A stretch of DNA of 64,000 bases from Neoroseomonas eburnea (GCF_018129005.1 NZ_JAAEDL010000005.1:170459-234458); one strand, 5' to 3'. Positions 25,596 through 36,901 are shown, counted from the first letter of the stretch. Translations and numbers: made by a program. The notes: generated by a model from the letters alone, not told the origin.

Positions 25596-27391
25596 TGCCT
25601 ATCCCGGAGGACCCGCGGGAGGTCCTCCGCCGCGTCTTCGGCCATGAGGGATTCCGCGGGCGGCAGGAGGAGATCGTCCGCCACGTTACCGCGGGCGGGT
25701 CCGGTCTCGTGCTCATGCCGACGGGTGGCGGCAAGAGCCTCTGCTTCCAGGTGCCGGCGCTATGCCGCAGCGGAACCGGGGTCGTCGTCTCCCCGCTGAT
25801 CGCGCTGATGGAGGACCAGGTCGCCGCTCTGCGTCAGCAGGGCGTGGCGGCGGCCGCCCTGCATTCCGACCTGCCGCCGGAGGAGGCGCGGGCGGTGCTG
25901 CGCGACCTGCATGGGGGGCGGATTCAGCTGCTCTATGTCTCGCCCGAGCGTTTGACGCTGGACGGCACGCTACAGCGGCTGGACGAACTGCCGATCGCTC
26001 TTTTCGCGGTCGACGAGGCGCATTGCGTCAGCCAGTGGGGGCATCACTTCCGGCCGGAATACCGTGGCCTCGGCGTGCTGGGCGAACGCTTTCCTCGAGT
26101 GCCGCGGTTGGCACTGACCGCCACGGCCGACCCGCGCACCGTCGAGGATATCCGCGTCCAGCTCGGGCTGACCGAGGCGCCGGTCTTCCGGGCCTCCTTC
26201 GATCGGCCGAACATCTTCATCACCGCCGCGCCACGGGAGAGCGAACGGTCGCAACTCCGCGCCCTGATCCGCGAGGCCGAGGGTTGCGGGATCGTCTATT
26301 GCGGCAGTCGCGCCAGGACCGATAGCACGGCGGAATGGCTGCGCGCCGACGGGCACGACGCGCTCGCCTTCCATGCCGGCATGGATGCCGAGGCGAAGCG
26401 GGAGGCGCATCGCCGCTTCGCGCGCGGCGACAATGTGATCATGGCGGCGACCATCGCCTTTGGCATGGGCATCGACAGGCCGGATGTACGCTGGGTGGCA
26501 CATCTTGACCTGCCACGCAGCCCGGAGAGCTGGTATCAGGAGATCGGCCGCGCCGGCCGCGATGGCCTTCCGGCGCGCGCCCTGCTGCTGTTCGGCGCCG
26601 GTGACATTGCCATCGCACGGCATCGCATCGCTGAGAGCCCGGCGAGCGAGGAGCAGAAGCGCGTGGAACGGTCGCGCCTCGACGCCATGATCGCCATCGC
26701 TGAGGCGGCGACCTGCCGCCGCGCGCTGCTGCTGCGCTGCTTCGGGGAGGAGCCCGCCTCGGCTGATTGCGGTGCCTGTGATGCTTGCCGCGCGCCACCG
26801 CGGCTGTTCGATGGGACGGTGGCGGCGCAGAAGCTGCTCTCCGCCGTAGTGCGGACCGGCCAGCGCTTCGGCGTCGGACATGTGGTGGACGTGCTGCGTG
26901 GGCGGCTGACCGACAAGGTGGCGCAGTTCGCCCATGATCGGCTACCGACCTTCGGCATCGGCAAGGATTTGTCGGACAGCGCCTGGCGCGGGGTCGCGCG
27001 GCAGTTGGTGGCGCGCGGGGCGCTCGATGTGGTGGTGGAGAACCATGGCGAGCTCGTTGCGACCGAGGCCGCGCGCCCGGTGCTGCGCGGCACCGAGCCT
27101 GTGATGCTGCGCCAGGATGCGGTGCAGGCGACGCCGAGGCGTGCGGGGTCAGCGGTGGCGCCCCTGGGTTCCGGCGATCCGCTCTTCGAGGCGCTCCGGC
27201 TCTGGCGGCGCGGGGTGGCGCAGGCGCAGTCGGTGCCGGCCTATGTTGTGGCGGATGACCGCACCCTCGCGGGCATCGCGTCGCGACGCCCGGCAAGCGA
27301 GGACGACCTGCTGGAGGTCCCCGGAATGGGCCGGTCGCGCGTCGAGCGATACGGCACCGACATCCTGCGTATCGTCCGCCAGGAAGGCTGA
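25595..27391 (+). CDS. recQ: ATP-dependent DNA helicase RecQ
   Basis: A 598-residue superfamily 2 3'-5' helicase for recombination repair and stalled forks. Motif [11 protein letters not shown] is near residue 42, DEAHC(VSQWGH) near 138, and motif [12 protein letters not shown] near 312. A Cys zinc site (CGACDAC) and winged-helix RQC domain follow, then an HRDC domain in the last 75 residues ([27 protein letters not shown]). It starts with ATG overlapping the preceding stop, so it is co-transcribed with the OmpA-like gene. It is complete and of normal length. Confidence 0.96.
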   Translation: MPIPEDPREVLRRVFGHEGFRGRQEEIVRHVTAGGSGLVLMPTGGGKSLCFQVPALCRSGTGVVVSPLIALMEDQVAALRQQGVAAAALHSDLPPEEARAVLRDLHGGRIQLLYVSPERLTLDGTLQRLDELPIALFAVDEAHCVSQWGHHFRPEYRGLGVLGERFPRVPRLALTATADPRTVEDIRVQLGLTEAPVFRASFDRPNIFITAAPRESERSQLRALIREAEGCGIVYCGSRARTDSTAEWLRADGHDALAFHAGMDAEAKREAHRRFARGDNVIMAATIAFGMGIDRPDVRWVAHLDLPRSPESWYQEIGRAGRDGLPARALLLFGAGDIAIARHRIAESPASEEQKRVERSRLDAMIAIAEAATCRRALLLRCFGEEPASADCGACDACRAPPRLFDGTVAAQKLLSAVVRTGQRFGVGHVVDVLRGRLTDKVAQFAHDRLPTFGIGKDLSDSAWRGVARQLVARGALDVVVENHGELVATEAARPVLRGTEPVMLRQDAVQATPRRAGSAVAPLGSGDPLFEALRLWRRGVAQAQSVPAYVVADDRTLAGIASRRPASEDDLLEVPGMGRSRVERYGTDILRIVRQEG

Positions 27392-27504
27392 GCGTAGGTC
27401 GACCGGGTGCCGAACGGTTAGGCTGCTCCATGAGGTGTGATCGATTGCATCGCGTGGTGGTGGAGCCTCGCTATGCTGCTGCACCATGTTTGGGGAACGC
27501 TGAC

Positions 27505-28080
27505 ATGCACCGTTCGGTCCTGCTTGCCTCCACGCTGATCGCCGCGATGGCCACCGCGTCCGAACCGGCGCGCGCGGACGAGATCTCCGATGCCATCACC
27601 GAAGCGCAGCGCGCCTATCAGGGCGGGCAGGTGCAGGCAGCACAATCGGCCCTGCAGGAGGCGCTGCAACTCTTGTCCCAGCGCGCGGCGGCCAGCCTGG
27701 CGGCGGCATTGCCGGATCCGTTGCCGGGCTGGACGGCGGAGGAACCGACCTCCAACGCCGCGGGCGTGGCGGGATTGTTCGGCGGATCGACGGCGTCGCG
27801 TACCTATCGCAACGCGCAGGACCAGACAGTCGAAATCCAGGTGATCAGCGACAATCCGATGATTGCGCAACTCGCGGCAGTGATGGCGAACCCGATGCTG
27901 GCCGGGGCCATGGGGCGCCTGGTACGTGTGGGCGATCAGCGCGCCGTCCAGTCGACGGACGGGAACATCCAGATGCTGGTGGACAACCGCATCCTGGTGC
28001 AGGTGCAGGGCGACGCGCCGGCCGAGGCGAAGCTCGCCTTTGCCCGTGCGATCAACGTGGGGCGGCTTGCCGGGCGCTGA
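27505..28080 (+). CDS. Exported protein of unknown function
   Basis: A 191-residue protein with a clear signal peptide (residues 1-22, ending EPARA-DE). The mature part is Ala/Gln-rich helical (EAQRAYQGGQVQAAQSALQEALQLL) and then beta-rich (TASRTYRNAQDQTVEIQVISDNPMIA, VQSTDGNIQMLVDNRILVQVQGDAPAEA). The middle holds hydrophobic helices (IAQLAAVMANPMLAGAM). I do not recognise the family; the fold may be a small periplasmic protein with a C-terminal lipid- or ligand-binding sheet. The ATG at 27505 is favoured because the signal peptide starts there. It lies alone after recQ. Confidence 0.7.
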   Translation: MHRSVLLASTLIAAMATASEPARADEISDAITEAQRAYQGGQVQAAQSALQEALQLLSQRAAASLAAALPDPLPGWTAEEPTSNAAGVAGLFGGSTASRTYRNAQDQTVEIQVISDNPMIAQLAAVMANPMLAGAMGRLVRVGDQRAVQSTDGNIQMLVDNRILVQVQGDAPAEAKLAFARAINVGRLAGR

Positions 28081-28175
28081 GTACCGCGCAGCACGCCAGG
28101 GTTCGGCGGCGGCTTCCGGATGCCGCCGGGTGACTCTCCGGGACCGCGCGATGTGGCGCAGCCCCGGAGGAGGCA

Positions 28176-28514
28176 TCAGGCCTCGGCCTTGTGGGGCACG
28201 CCCTTCTCAGCCATCAGCGTGGCCAGCTCGCCCGACTGGAACATCTCCATCACGATGTCGCAGCCGCCGACGAACTCCCCGCCGACGTAGAGCTGGGGAA
28301 TCGTCGGCCAGTTGGTGAAGGCCTTGATGCCCTCACGGATCTCCATGTCCTCCAGGACATTCACACCCGCGAAGGGTACGCCCATGTGGGAGAGGATCTG
28401 CACCACGCGGGCCGAGAAGCCGCACTGCGGGAAGACCGGCGTGCCCTTCATGAAGAGCACCACGGGGTTCTCCGTGATGGTGGCCTGGATGCGATCGAAG
28501 GTCGGGTTGGACAT
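28176..28514 (-). CDS. grxD: Monothiol glutaredoxin, Grx4 type
   Basis: A 112-residue monothiol glutaredoxin with the CGFS motif at about residues 31-34 (QCGFSARVV) and glutathione-binding [19 protein letters not shown]. These proteins carry and transfer [2Fe-2S] clusters and form complexes with BolA proteins. Here bolA sits directly upstream on the same strand, 11 bases away, and purL precedes it, so the order is purL-bolA-grxD. The pair is a conserved unit in alphaproteobacteria; linkage to purL is also common. Confidence 0.96.
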   Translation of the reverse strand: MSNPTFDRIQATITENPVVLFMKGTPVFPQCGFSARVVQILSHMGVPFAGVNVLEDMEIREGIKAFTNWPTIPQLYVGGEFVGGCDIVMEMFQSGELATLMAEKGVPHKAEA

Positions 28515-28525
28515 CGGGTCGGGTC

Positions 28526-28758
28526 CTATTCCGGAGCGGAGGTCTGAAGGGCGAGGGCATGCAGCACGCCCCCCATGCGCCCCTGAAGGGCAGCGTAGAC
28601 GATCTGGTGCTGCTTGACGCGGGACAAGCCGCGGAAGGATTCCGAGGTGACCTTGGCAGCGTAGTGGTCGCCATCGCCGGCCAGGTCCTCGATGGTGACC
28701 TCGGCATCCGGGAGAGCCGCCTTGATCAGCGCCTCGATCTCCGCCGGTTGCATCGCCA

Positions 28759-28759
<1 letters not shown>
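28526..28759 (-). CDS. BolA/IbaG family protein
   Basis: A 77-residue BolA-fold protein starting [21 protein letters not shown], with the class II KH-like fold signature [26 protein letters not shown] and GGVLHALAL. The conserved His of HQIVYAAL and of LHALAL can ligate an Fe-S cluster with Grx4. Its ATG overlaps the purL stop (ATGA) and grxD follows after 11 bases. The partnership with Grx4 in iron-sulfur trafficking is well established for the family; the operon layout here supports it. A short start at the second ATG (28753) is also possible. Confidence 0.92.
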
Positions 28760-31049
<2,290 letters not shown>

Positions 31050-31053
<4 letters not shown>

Positions 31054-31619
31054 GACCAGCCGAGGCGCAGCGCGCGGGGGATGTGTTTGATGCCGCCGGC
31101 CCGGCGGTGCAGGCGGCGGAGGGTGCGCAGGAGGGCCGCGTAGAGGCCATGCGCGGCGGTGCTGCGCGGGGGCGGGGGCAGGCGGAGGTTGTGGCGCAGG
31201 TTTTCGGACAAATCGGGGTCCGGGACTTTTGAGGGCGGGCCGTTCAGGGCCTGGAGGAAGCCGAGGCGGCGGATGAGGGAGATGAATTTCAGCCCGCGGA
31301 GCCGGACGGCGCGGCGGCAGGCGCGGAAGATGAGCGGGGCGATTTCGCGCAGCGGGTGGTTAGGACCTGCGTCCTTGATGGCTTCGAGCAGGCGTTCCCA
31401 CAGGCCGGCATGGGTGAGGCGGCGGAAGTAGCGGGCGACGGTGTCGGGCTTGCCGTGTTCGGGCGGGAGGCAGCGCCAGGGGAGGGTGGTGGAGGTGAGG
31501 TGGAATATGGCGTTGATGCGGGTGCGGAGGTCGCCGATCTGACGGCCGGCGGGGGAGCGGGGGAGGAGGTAGGGGAGGAGGGCGTGGAATTGGGTGGGGG
31601 TGAGGGGGTGAGTAGACAT
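31050..31619 (-). CDS. Transposase-derived DUF4096-like protein lacking a catalytic domain
   Basis: A 189-residue protein. Residues of about 8-85 resemble the N-terminal DUF4096 part of IS4/IS5-type transposases ([61 protein letters not shown]). A full transposase has a DDE nuclease domain after this; here the rest is Arg-rich with no DDE pattern. It is therefore an IS fragment or a domesticated DNA-binding protein. Its TGA overlaps the purL ATG (ATGA), as if co-translated. GC content falls sharply just upstream of its start, at the edge of the AT-rich insert. Codon use inside the gene is GC-rich and resembles the host. Confidence 0.65.
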
Positions 31620-31847
31620 GAAGGTCTTTGAGCACGTAAACGTCGAAAAAGCAATCTTTTCCTATTTCAGCTTCCGAGCTCATAGGGCGAGCTTGATCCA
31701 GCAATGGGTCGCGGTGAGTCGCTCTTCAGGGATGAGCGTCCCTGCTAACGCCATTTGCCAAGAATGCGCCGGCCGTCGGCTTGCTGTTGCACTCAGCCCA
31801 AAGGTCATGCATCGCTCGGTTAATTCGAAAAGGGACTGCAACGAGCC
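31620..31847. other. AT-richer boundary region left of the orphan gene
   Basis: GC content drops from the DUF4096 gene into this gap. No convincing gene, promoter or repeat boundary is visible. The 24-44 bases after 31620 (aaggtctttgagcacg on the plus strand) continue an open minus-strand frame from the DUF4096 reading region, but it has no start signal. The plus-strand orphan gene begins at 31848. Confidence 0.4.
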
Positions 31848-33116
31848 GTGCCTCAGCAGAACTGGCTGTCCATCCCATTTCTGGACGTGGTTACCCAATC
31901 AAATTGGTGGTGGGTGGCCGCAGGCATTGGATACGCGGTCCTTCGTGTCGCTGAGTACATCGGCAAGAGATTGATCGAGGGAAAGCCTGAAGCTGAGCAT
32001 GTGGATCATCTTATGCGATGGGCCGATCTCCAGAAGAAACTGGATGATGGTAAGATGAACCTAGACGATCTTAAGAAGCTTCGCATGCAGGCTTTGGGGA
32101 AAAAAATCGAAGGTGCTGCAGTTGTTGCCGAGCAATACGCCTCAACTGCTAACCGTCTTCTGACAAAAGCGGGAGAATTATTCCCAAGAAGCGAAAAATC
32201 GGGAGATAGAAACGAAAATTCCTCTGAATGGCGTTCAGATTTCTTGAGGAAAAAAATTAGCAACTCAATGTCACAACAAGAAATGAATGCCGTCTCCTGG
32301 GAATTATTTTTAGATGCGAATCGTGAATTATCTAATTTGATGCTTCAAATCAAGGCAGAAGCTTCAAAAGAGGAGGTGAAGGCTCTCCTCACTGCCCACG
32401 AGTTTTGGTTAAAGTTTCGTGAGGCAGAGGCAAGCCGAGAGGCGAGTGTTTGGGAGGGCGGTTCGATCCGGCCTCTGATGTTCAACTCGGCTATGGAGGC
32501 TATTACTAGGGAAAGGATTGCACAGCTAAGATGGCGAAATAAAAACGAAGTTAGTGAGATAATTAAAATCAACAGGAGAAAAACGCCAGTCAATATTATT
32601 GAGCATATTATCGTTGGTGTTCCCAGGGAGCGCGTTGAGCAGCTTCTGGGTGTTCCATATTTGATCGTTGGGGATTGTATGTATTATAATTATGAAGACA
32701 CTCAAGTCGAGGTGAGGCTTAGATCGGGGGTTGTGGAGGCTGTGACGATTGCGCTCTGCCATGGCCACAAATTCTTCGGAACATCTTCGACAGGTCTTAC
32801 TGATATACCGCTGGGTCAACTTACATTGGCAGACCTACTAAAGGCTGATCCGGGCCTTTCTATTCAGTACAATTTTAGTGTTAGGACCAAGGAGGTATTT
32901 GTTAGGCCGCGCATCGGGCCGCCTGGCGCTTGGACAGAATATTGCTTTGGCGCGCTTGTGGTATTCAGTGGTGCAGGTCGTCTGCAGGAAACGGATTTTG
33001 AGTGGAATCACGCAACTGAAAGTCTATCGACTCATCCGAGGGATGTCCTAATAAATTATATGGCAATTCCTGGTCCGGGTGATGGGCCGCCAGCGTTCGC
33101 GTGGTTTATTAACTGA
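31848..33116 (+). CDS. Orphan AT-rich gene: N-terminal anchor, LprI-like domain, BamE-like C-terminal region
   Basis: A 422-residue protein in DNA visibly AT-richer than the rest of the window, with host-atypical codons (aat, aaa, att, gat). It starts at GTG with a weak ribosome site. A hydrophobic span at about residues 19-38 (NWWWVAAGIGYAVLRVAEYIG) is a likely anchor. A charged helical region follows. Residues of about 180-225 (LLTAHEFWLKFREAEASREASVWEGGSIRPLMFNSAMEAITRERIAQL) match the LprI/DUF1311 pattern but lack its two cysteines. Residues of about 260-300 (GVPRERVEQLLGVPYLI, YYNYEDTQVEVRLRSGVVEAVTI) look like a BamE/SmpA or ETEC_3214-type domain. Family unknown. It lies opposite to the pur genes it separates. 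Confidence 0.75.
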   Translation: MPQQNWLSIPFLDVVTQSNWWWVAAGIGYAVLRVAEYIGKRLIEGKPEAEHVDHLMRWADLQKKLDDGKMNLDDLKKLRMQALGKKIEGAAVVAEQYASTANRLLTKAGELFPRSEKSGDRNENSSEWRSDFLRKKISNSMSQQEMNAVSWELFLDANRELSNLMLQIKAEASKEEVKALLTAHEFWLKFREAEASREASVWEGGSIRPLMFNSAMEAITRERIAQLRWRNKNEVSEIIKINRRKTPVNIIEHIIVGVPRERVEQLLGVPYLIVGDCMYYNYEDTQVEVRLRSGVVEAVTIALCHGHKFFGTSSTGLTDIPLGQLTLADLLKADPGLSIQYNFSVRTKEVFVRPRIGPPGAWTEYCFGALVVFSGAGRLQETDFEWNHATESLSTHPRDVLINYMAIPGPGDGPPAFAWFIN

Positions 33117-33216
33117 TATGAGATTGTAGTAGTAAGTGAAATTTCATTCGTTTTATTGTTGAAGATTGATAGAGGGCTAAGGTCAGATTTATGTAATAAT
33201 TTAGTGAAACGAAGGT

Positions 33217-33262
33217 GCAGGAAACTAAGTTTCCTGCCGGGGTGCAGGGGCAGAGCCCCTGC
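33217..33262. terminator. Two hairpins between the orphan gene and purQ
   Basis: First, gcaggaaac-taa-gtttcctgc-like stem at 33217-33237 (8-9 bp, AT-containing); then gcaggggc-aga-gcccctgc at 33244-33262 (8 bp) followed by AAAA. The second is the ccaGGGcagaGCCC type also seen at 2350-2366. They lie at the right-hand border of the AT-rich insert, where both the orphan gene and purQ end, so they may end transcription from both sides. Confidence 0.65.
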
Positions 33263-33276
33263 AAAACACCACCGCC

Positions 33277-33972
33277 TCAGGCCGAGACCAAACTCTCCGC
33301 CAGGCTTTCGAACATCGGCAGCCCGTCCGTCCCGCCCATCAGGTCGTCCACCAGGTCTTCCGGGTGGGGCATCAGGCCGCAGATGCGCAGGTTGGGGGAG
33401 AAGATGCCGGCGATGTTGCGGGCGGATCCGTTGCGGTTGGCGGCCTCGGTCGCTTCGCCGTTTTCGTTCACGTAACGGAAGGCGACCAGGCCTTCGCCTT
33501 CCAGGCGGTCGAGCGTCGCGTCGTCGGCGAAGTAGTTGCCGTCGCCGTGGGCCATGGGCGCGCGGAAGGTGGCGCCCTTCTGCCAGCGGCTGGTGAAGGC
33601 GGTGCCGGCGCGCTCGACGCGGAGCGTGCAGTCCATGGACAGGAAGCGGAGGGAGGCGTTGCGCAGCAGCCCGCCGGGCAGCAGGCCGGCCTCGATCAGG
33701 ATCTGGAAGCCGTTGCAGACGCCGAGGATGTGGCCGCCCTTCTCCGCGAAGGCCTTGATGTCCTTCATGATGGGCGACTGGGCGGCCATGGCGCCGCAGC
33801 GCAGGTAGTCCCCGTAGGAGAAGCCGCCGGCGAGCACGACGAGGTCGAGGTCGCGGGGCAGGTCTTCCCGGTGGAACAGCATCAGCGGGTCGCGGCCGGT
33901 CACGCGCTTGAGCGCGGTGCGCATGTCGCGTTCGCGGTTGGTGCCGGGGAAGACGATGATGGCGGCTTTCAT
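33277..33972 (-). CDS. purQ: Phosphoribosylformylglycinamidine synthase, glutaminase subunit PurQ
   Basis: The 231-residue class I glutamine amidotransferase supplies ammonia to PurL. It starts [17 protein letters not shown], with the oxyanion/GG region [17 protein letters not shown] near residues 48-62, the nucleophile Cys in [19 protein letters not shown] near 84-100, and catalytic His/Glu in LMPHPED near the C terminus. It is downstream of purS and a small membrane protein gene on the same strand. Downstream, where purL should follow in related genomes, there is instead the AT-rich insert. Confidence 0.97.
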   Translation of the reverse strand: MKAAIIVFPGTNRERDMRTALKRVTGRDPLMLFHREDLPRDLDLVVLAGGFSYGDYLRCGAMAAQSPIMKDIKAFAEKGGHILGVCNGFQILIEAGLLPGGLLRNASLRFLSMDCTLRVERAGTAFTSRWQKGATFRAPMAHGDGNYFADDATLDRLEGEGLVAFRYVNENGEATEAANRNGSARNIAGIFSPNLRICGLMPHPEDLVDDLMGGTDGLPMFESLAESLVSA

Positions 33973-34024
33973 GGCGTGGTCCCTGCGGCGGGTGTGCGGT
34001 CGTCGGGGTAGTGCTGCCTGGCGG

Positions 34025-34252
34025 TCAGCCGATCGAGAGGCGGAGCCAGTGCAGCCCGCCCATCACGATCATGGTTGCGGCGGCGGCGAGCGCCGCGGCG
34101 GTGACCCAGCGGTTCGCCGTGCGCTTGCTGCGTTCGATGAGGCCGAGGCGGGAGGCCTGCCGGCCGGCGGCGAGGCGCTCCTCACGCCAGCGCAGCCCCA
34201 TCGCGATGAGGACGGTCAGCACCGCCATCGCGAGGAGGCTTGCCTTCACCAC
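34025..34252 (-). CDS. Small two-span membrane protein in the pur operon
   Basis: A 75-residue frame between purS and purQ. A GTG start lies one base after the purS stop. Hydrophobic segments at about residues 5-20 ([15 protein letters not shown]) and 50-70 ([18 protein letters not shown]) are joined by a basic loop ([24 protein letters not shown]). No family is recognised. Tight packing on the same strand between purS and purQ argues that it is real. A role in purine synthesis is not known; a membrane protein here is unexpected. Confidence 0.6.
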   Translation of the reverse strand: MVKASLLAMAVLTVLIAMGLRWREERLAAGRQASRLGLIERSKRTANRWVTAAALAAAATMIVMGGLHWLRLSIG

Positions 34253-34253
34253 G

Positions 34254-34493
34254 TCAGGCGATCTCCACCCGGAAGGATTCGATCACCGTGTTGGCGAGCA
34301 GCTTGCGGGCCATGTCCTCGGCGGCAGACTTCGCCTTGGCGGGATCGGTCTCGGCGAGGTCGAGCTCGATGACCTTGCCGGCGCGGACGTCATTGACGCC
34401 GGCGAAGCCGAGGCCTTCGAGGGCATGGCCGATGGCCTTGCCCTGGGGGTCGAGGACGCCGGCCTTGGGCATCACGTAGACACGCGCTTTCAT
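34254..34493 (-). CDS. purS: Phosphoribosylformylglycinamidine synthase subunit PurS
   Basis: A 79-residue subunit that bridges PurL and PurQ in the multi-part FGAM synthase. It starts MKARVYVMPKAGVLDPQGKAIGHALEGLGF and has the family segment VNDVRAGKVIELDL. Size is normal for PurS, which exists where PurL is the small type. It lies 91 bases after purC and one base before the small membrane protein gene, so it is part of a purC-purS-x-purQ operon. Confidence 0.95.
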   Translation of the reverse strand: MKARVYVMPKAGVLDPQGKAIGHALEGLGFAGVNDVRAGKVIELDLAETDPAKAKSAAEDMARKLLANTVIESFRVEIA

Positions 34494-34584
34494 CGTTCGG
34501 ACATCCGCTCCAGGTTTCCGGTGCTCGACGCCGAGCGGAAGGCGCGCTCCTTGCGCGACGGCTTCGCCCAGCCACGACCGGGTG

Positions 34585-35349
34585 TCACTGCATGCTCTCC
34601 GGGCCCTTGAGGTCGCGGGCGCCGGCCTCGGGCAGGATGCCGAGGCGGCGGGCGACTTCCTGGTACCCTTCCTCGACCTTGCCGAGGTCGCGGCGGAAGC
34701 GGTCCTTGTCCATCTTCTCGCCGGTCTTGGCGTCCCACAGGCGGCAATTGTCGGGGGAGATCTCGTCGGCGAGGACAATGCGCATCTCGTCATTCTCCCA
34801 CAGCCGGCCGAATTCCAGCTTGAAGTCGACGAGGGTGATGCCGACGCCGAGGAACAGGCCGGTGAGGAAGTCGTTCACCCGCAGCGTCAGCGCGACGATG
34901 TCGTCGAGGTCCTGGGTGGCGGCCCAGCCGAAGCAGGTGATGTGCTCCTCGGCGACCATCGGGTCACCGAGCTGATCGTTCTTGTAGTAGTACTCGATGA
35001 TCGAGCGCGGCAGGCGCTGGCCTTCGGGAATGCCGAGGCGGGTGGCGAGCGAGCCGGCGGCGACGTTGCGGACCACGACCTCGAGCGGAATGATCTCGAC
35101 CTCGCGGATGAGCTGTTCGCGCATGTTGAGGCGGCGGATGAAGTGGGTGGGCACGCCGATCTCGGCCAACCGCGTCATCAGGTATTCGCTGATGCGGTTG
35201 TTGAGCACGCCCTTGCCGGTGATGGTGCCCTTCTTCTGGGCGTTGAAAGCGGTGGCGTCGTCCTTGAAGTACTGGACCAGGGTGCCGGGCTCCGGCCCCT
35301 CGAACAGGATCTTGGCCTTGCCCTCGTAGAGTTGTCGGCGTCGCGCCAT
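34585..35349 (-). CDS. purC: Phosphoribosylaminoimidazole-succinocarboxamide synthase (SAICAR synthase)
   Basis: A 254-residue ATP-dependent ligase that joins aspartate to CAIR (step 8 of purine synthesis). It starts [36 protein letters not shown], with the ADP-binding KAKI, and carries IISTPAL-family equivalents such as [17 protein letters not shown] and [14 protein letters not shown]. The ATG at 35349 matches the family start; an in-frame GTG upstream at 35433 is not needed. It heads the pur operon here; the promoter probably lies within 35350-35493. An NRDE gene precedes it on the same strand. Confidence 0.97.
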   Translation of the reverse strand: MARRRQLYEGKAKILFEGPEPGTLVQYFKDDATAFNAQKKGTITGKGVLNNRISEYLMTRLAEIGVPTHFIRRLNMREQLIREVEIIPLEVVVRNVAAGSLATRLGIPEGQRLPRSIIEYYYKNDQLGDPMVAEEHITCFGWAATQDLDDIVALTLRVNDFLTGLFLGVGITLVDFKLEFGRLWENDEMRIVLADEISPDNCRLWDAKTGEKMDKDRFRRDLGKVEEGYQEVARRLGILPEAGARDLKGPESMQ

Positions 35350-35493
35350 GTCGCAGGAATCCTCGTCGCCGCCTGGCCGGGGGGGCAGGCGGACTGCGGG
35401 GGTCGTATAGCAAGTGCAATCGGGGGTGACCATGACGCTGCCCGAAGGGCAGGGCTGTGGGGGCGTCGCAGCGGGCGGTTGCGGCGCGGCGTT

Positions 35494-36258
35494 TCAGCCA
35501 CCGGCGGTTGCGGCGAGGGCCGGCGGGCCGACAACGGCGAAGGGCGCCGACCCGGGCCGCCCGGGGCAGAACTGCCAGGTCGCGCTGCCGTCCCGCCTGA
35601 GGGCGAGCAGGCTGGAGCAGACGGTGCCGAAGCCGTTGGTGGGTGGCACGTTCAGCGTGCTGGCGATGCCGGCGTCGGGATCCTGACCGTCATCAGCCAA
35701 TAGTGTCGTCCAATCGGACCAGTCGTCGTCGTCGGGGTCCGGCGGCGCGGCCGCCTGGAAGCGCGGCAGATGGCGGCGGGTGCGGGGACTCGACAGGTCG
35801 TTGGGGTCGTGGGCGGTCACCATGGTCACGCCGGCGGGCAGGTCCACGACTTCCGGCTGGCCGTGCCCGAGGCCGCGCAGGAAGAAGGCGCGAGCCGCGT
35901 CGGCGATGACCAGGTTGAAGGGACGCCAGTGCCCGGCGGGCAGGGTAGCGATCCTTGCCGCGGCGTCAGCGGCGCTGGCTTCGGCAGCGGCGACCAGGGG
36001 CAGCTCACCGCGGGACCGCTTGCCGGCTTCCGGTCCGAGGCTGCCCGGCCGGTTCAGGGCGGCCGCGACGACACCGGAGGTACCCAATGCCATCCAGCTT
36101 CCGCCGGCGGTGCGGTCCCGACCACCGATCACGCCGGGGCGGGCCGGCCACCAGAGGCCGGGCGGGTCCCACGGGCGGTCCAGCCGTTCGTCGCGGTTGG
36201 CGGCCATGACAAGCGGCCAGCTATGGCCCGGCCGCCGCAGAAGGATGACGGTGCACAT
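35494..36258 (-). CDS. NRDE family protein (Ntn-hydrolase-like)
   Basis: A 254-residue protein beginning M-C-T-V-I, so the mature N-terminal residue would be Cys2, the nucleophile of Ntn hydrolases. The hallmark ANRDERLDRPWDPPGLW is at about residues 22-38, followed by GGRDRTAGGSWMALG and the ALNRPG segment. NRDE (TANGO2) proteins occur widely; their role is linked to haem or lipid handling and is not settled. It is upstream of purC and on the same strand with a gap of 144 bases. Confidence 0.9.
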   Translation of the reverse strand: MCTVILLRRPGHSWPLVMAANRDERLDRPWDPPGLWWPARPGVIGGRDRTAGGSWMALGTSGVVAAALNRPGSLGPEAGKRSRGELPLVAAAEASAADAAARIATLPAGHWRPFNLVIADAARAFFLRGLGHGQPEVVDLPAGVTMVTAHDPNDLSSPRTRRHLPRFQAAAPPDPDDDDWSDWTTLLADDGQDPDAGIASTLNVPPTNGFGTVCSSLLALRRDGSATWQFCPGRPGSAPFAVVGPPALAATAGG

Positions 36259-36304
36259 GCCGGACAGGCTGCTGAGGCTTGGCCTCGGGCGCAAGCCGCC
36301 GGCA

Positions 36305-36497
36305 GTGGGCCGCGGCTAACATCCTGCCCGCGAAGTTCGCAGGATTTCCGACGACGGGAGCGGACGAGCAGGCCGGTGCCGGAGGTGGAAAAGCACTGCA
36401 CGGCGCATTTCCAGGCAGACTCTGAGAACGAAGCCCGCAGGACTTCGGAACCATGACCCTGGAGCGGATCCCGATCAGGTGATTCCACCTGATCGGG
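36305..36497 (-). repeat. Dispersed intergenic repeat, copy A, with 12-bp perfect palindrome
   Basis: The 36259-36562 gap holds no gene. It contains an element of about 190 bases that resembles the reverse complement of 3571-3757. At its right edge is cccgatcaggtg-attc-cacctgatcggg, a perfect 12-bp inverted repeat at 36470-36497. Shared blocks with copy B are the palindrome region, the gaagtcc-tgcgg block near 36445, and the ttcgcgggcaggatg block near 36330 (minus-strand reading). Size and end palindrome are like a small non-autonomous element or REP-type repeat. Confidence 0.6.
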
Positions 36498-36562
36498 CGA
36501 AGATGCCCGCGAAAACAGGAAACGGGAACGGTTGCCGTGAGCCGTGGCAGGCGGAAGCTGCT

Positions 36563-36901
36563 CTAGAAGCGGAAGTTCAGCGAGACGCCGGGTGGGCCGT
36601 AGTAGGCAGGCGGGCCGTAATAGGCAGGCGGCGCATAGTATACTGGTGGCGGTGGCGCATAGTACACGCGGGGCGGCGGCGCGTAGTACACTGGCGGCGG
36701 TGCGTAATACACGCGCGGCGCCGGCGCGTAATAGGCGCGGGGCCGCGGCGGGGCGTGATAATACGCGCGCGGGGGCGGCCCCCAACCGCGCCCGGGATGG
36801 CCGCGCCAATGGCGGTCCCCGGCCACAGCCTCGCCGCCAGGCACTGCCATGCCGGTGATCGCAATCGCGGTGGCCATGGCCAGCATGCGAAGCCTGTGCA
36901 T
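36563..36901 (-). CDS. Exported Tyr/Pro-rich repeat protein
   Basis: A 112-residue protein with a signal peptide (hydrophobic residues 7-20, cleavage near EAVAG). The mature part begins DRHWRGHPGRGWG and then repeats YYAPP/VYYAPPP and YYGPP about ten times, ending SLNFRF. It resembles low-complexity secreted proteins of alphaproteobacteria and ends with an aromatic F-x-F of the type seen in outer-membrane proteins. Function unknown; it could be a cell-surface or matrix protein. The downstream gap holds the copy A repeat. Confidence 0.65.
   Translation of the reverse strand: MHRLRMLAMATAIAITGMAVPGGEAVAGDRHWRGHPGRGWGPPPRAYYHAPPRPRAYYAPAPRVYYAPPPVYYAPPPRVYYAPPPPVYYAPPAYYGPPAYYGPPGVSLNFRF

Noticed and set aside
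31618..31974. 118-codon plus-strand frame overlapping the orphan gene start
   Set aside because: Its second half is an alternative frame of the orphan gene, and the composition does not resemble a protein.
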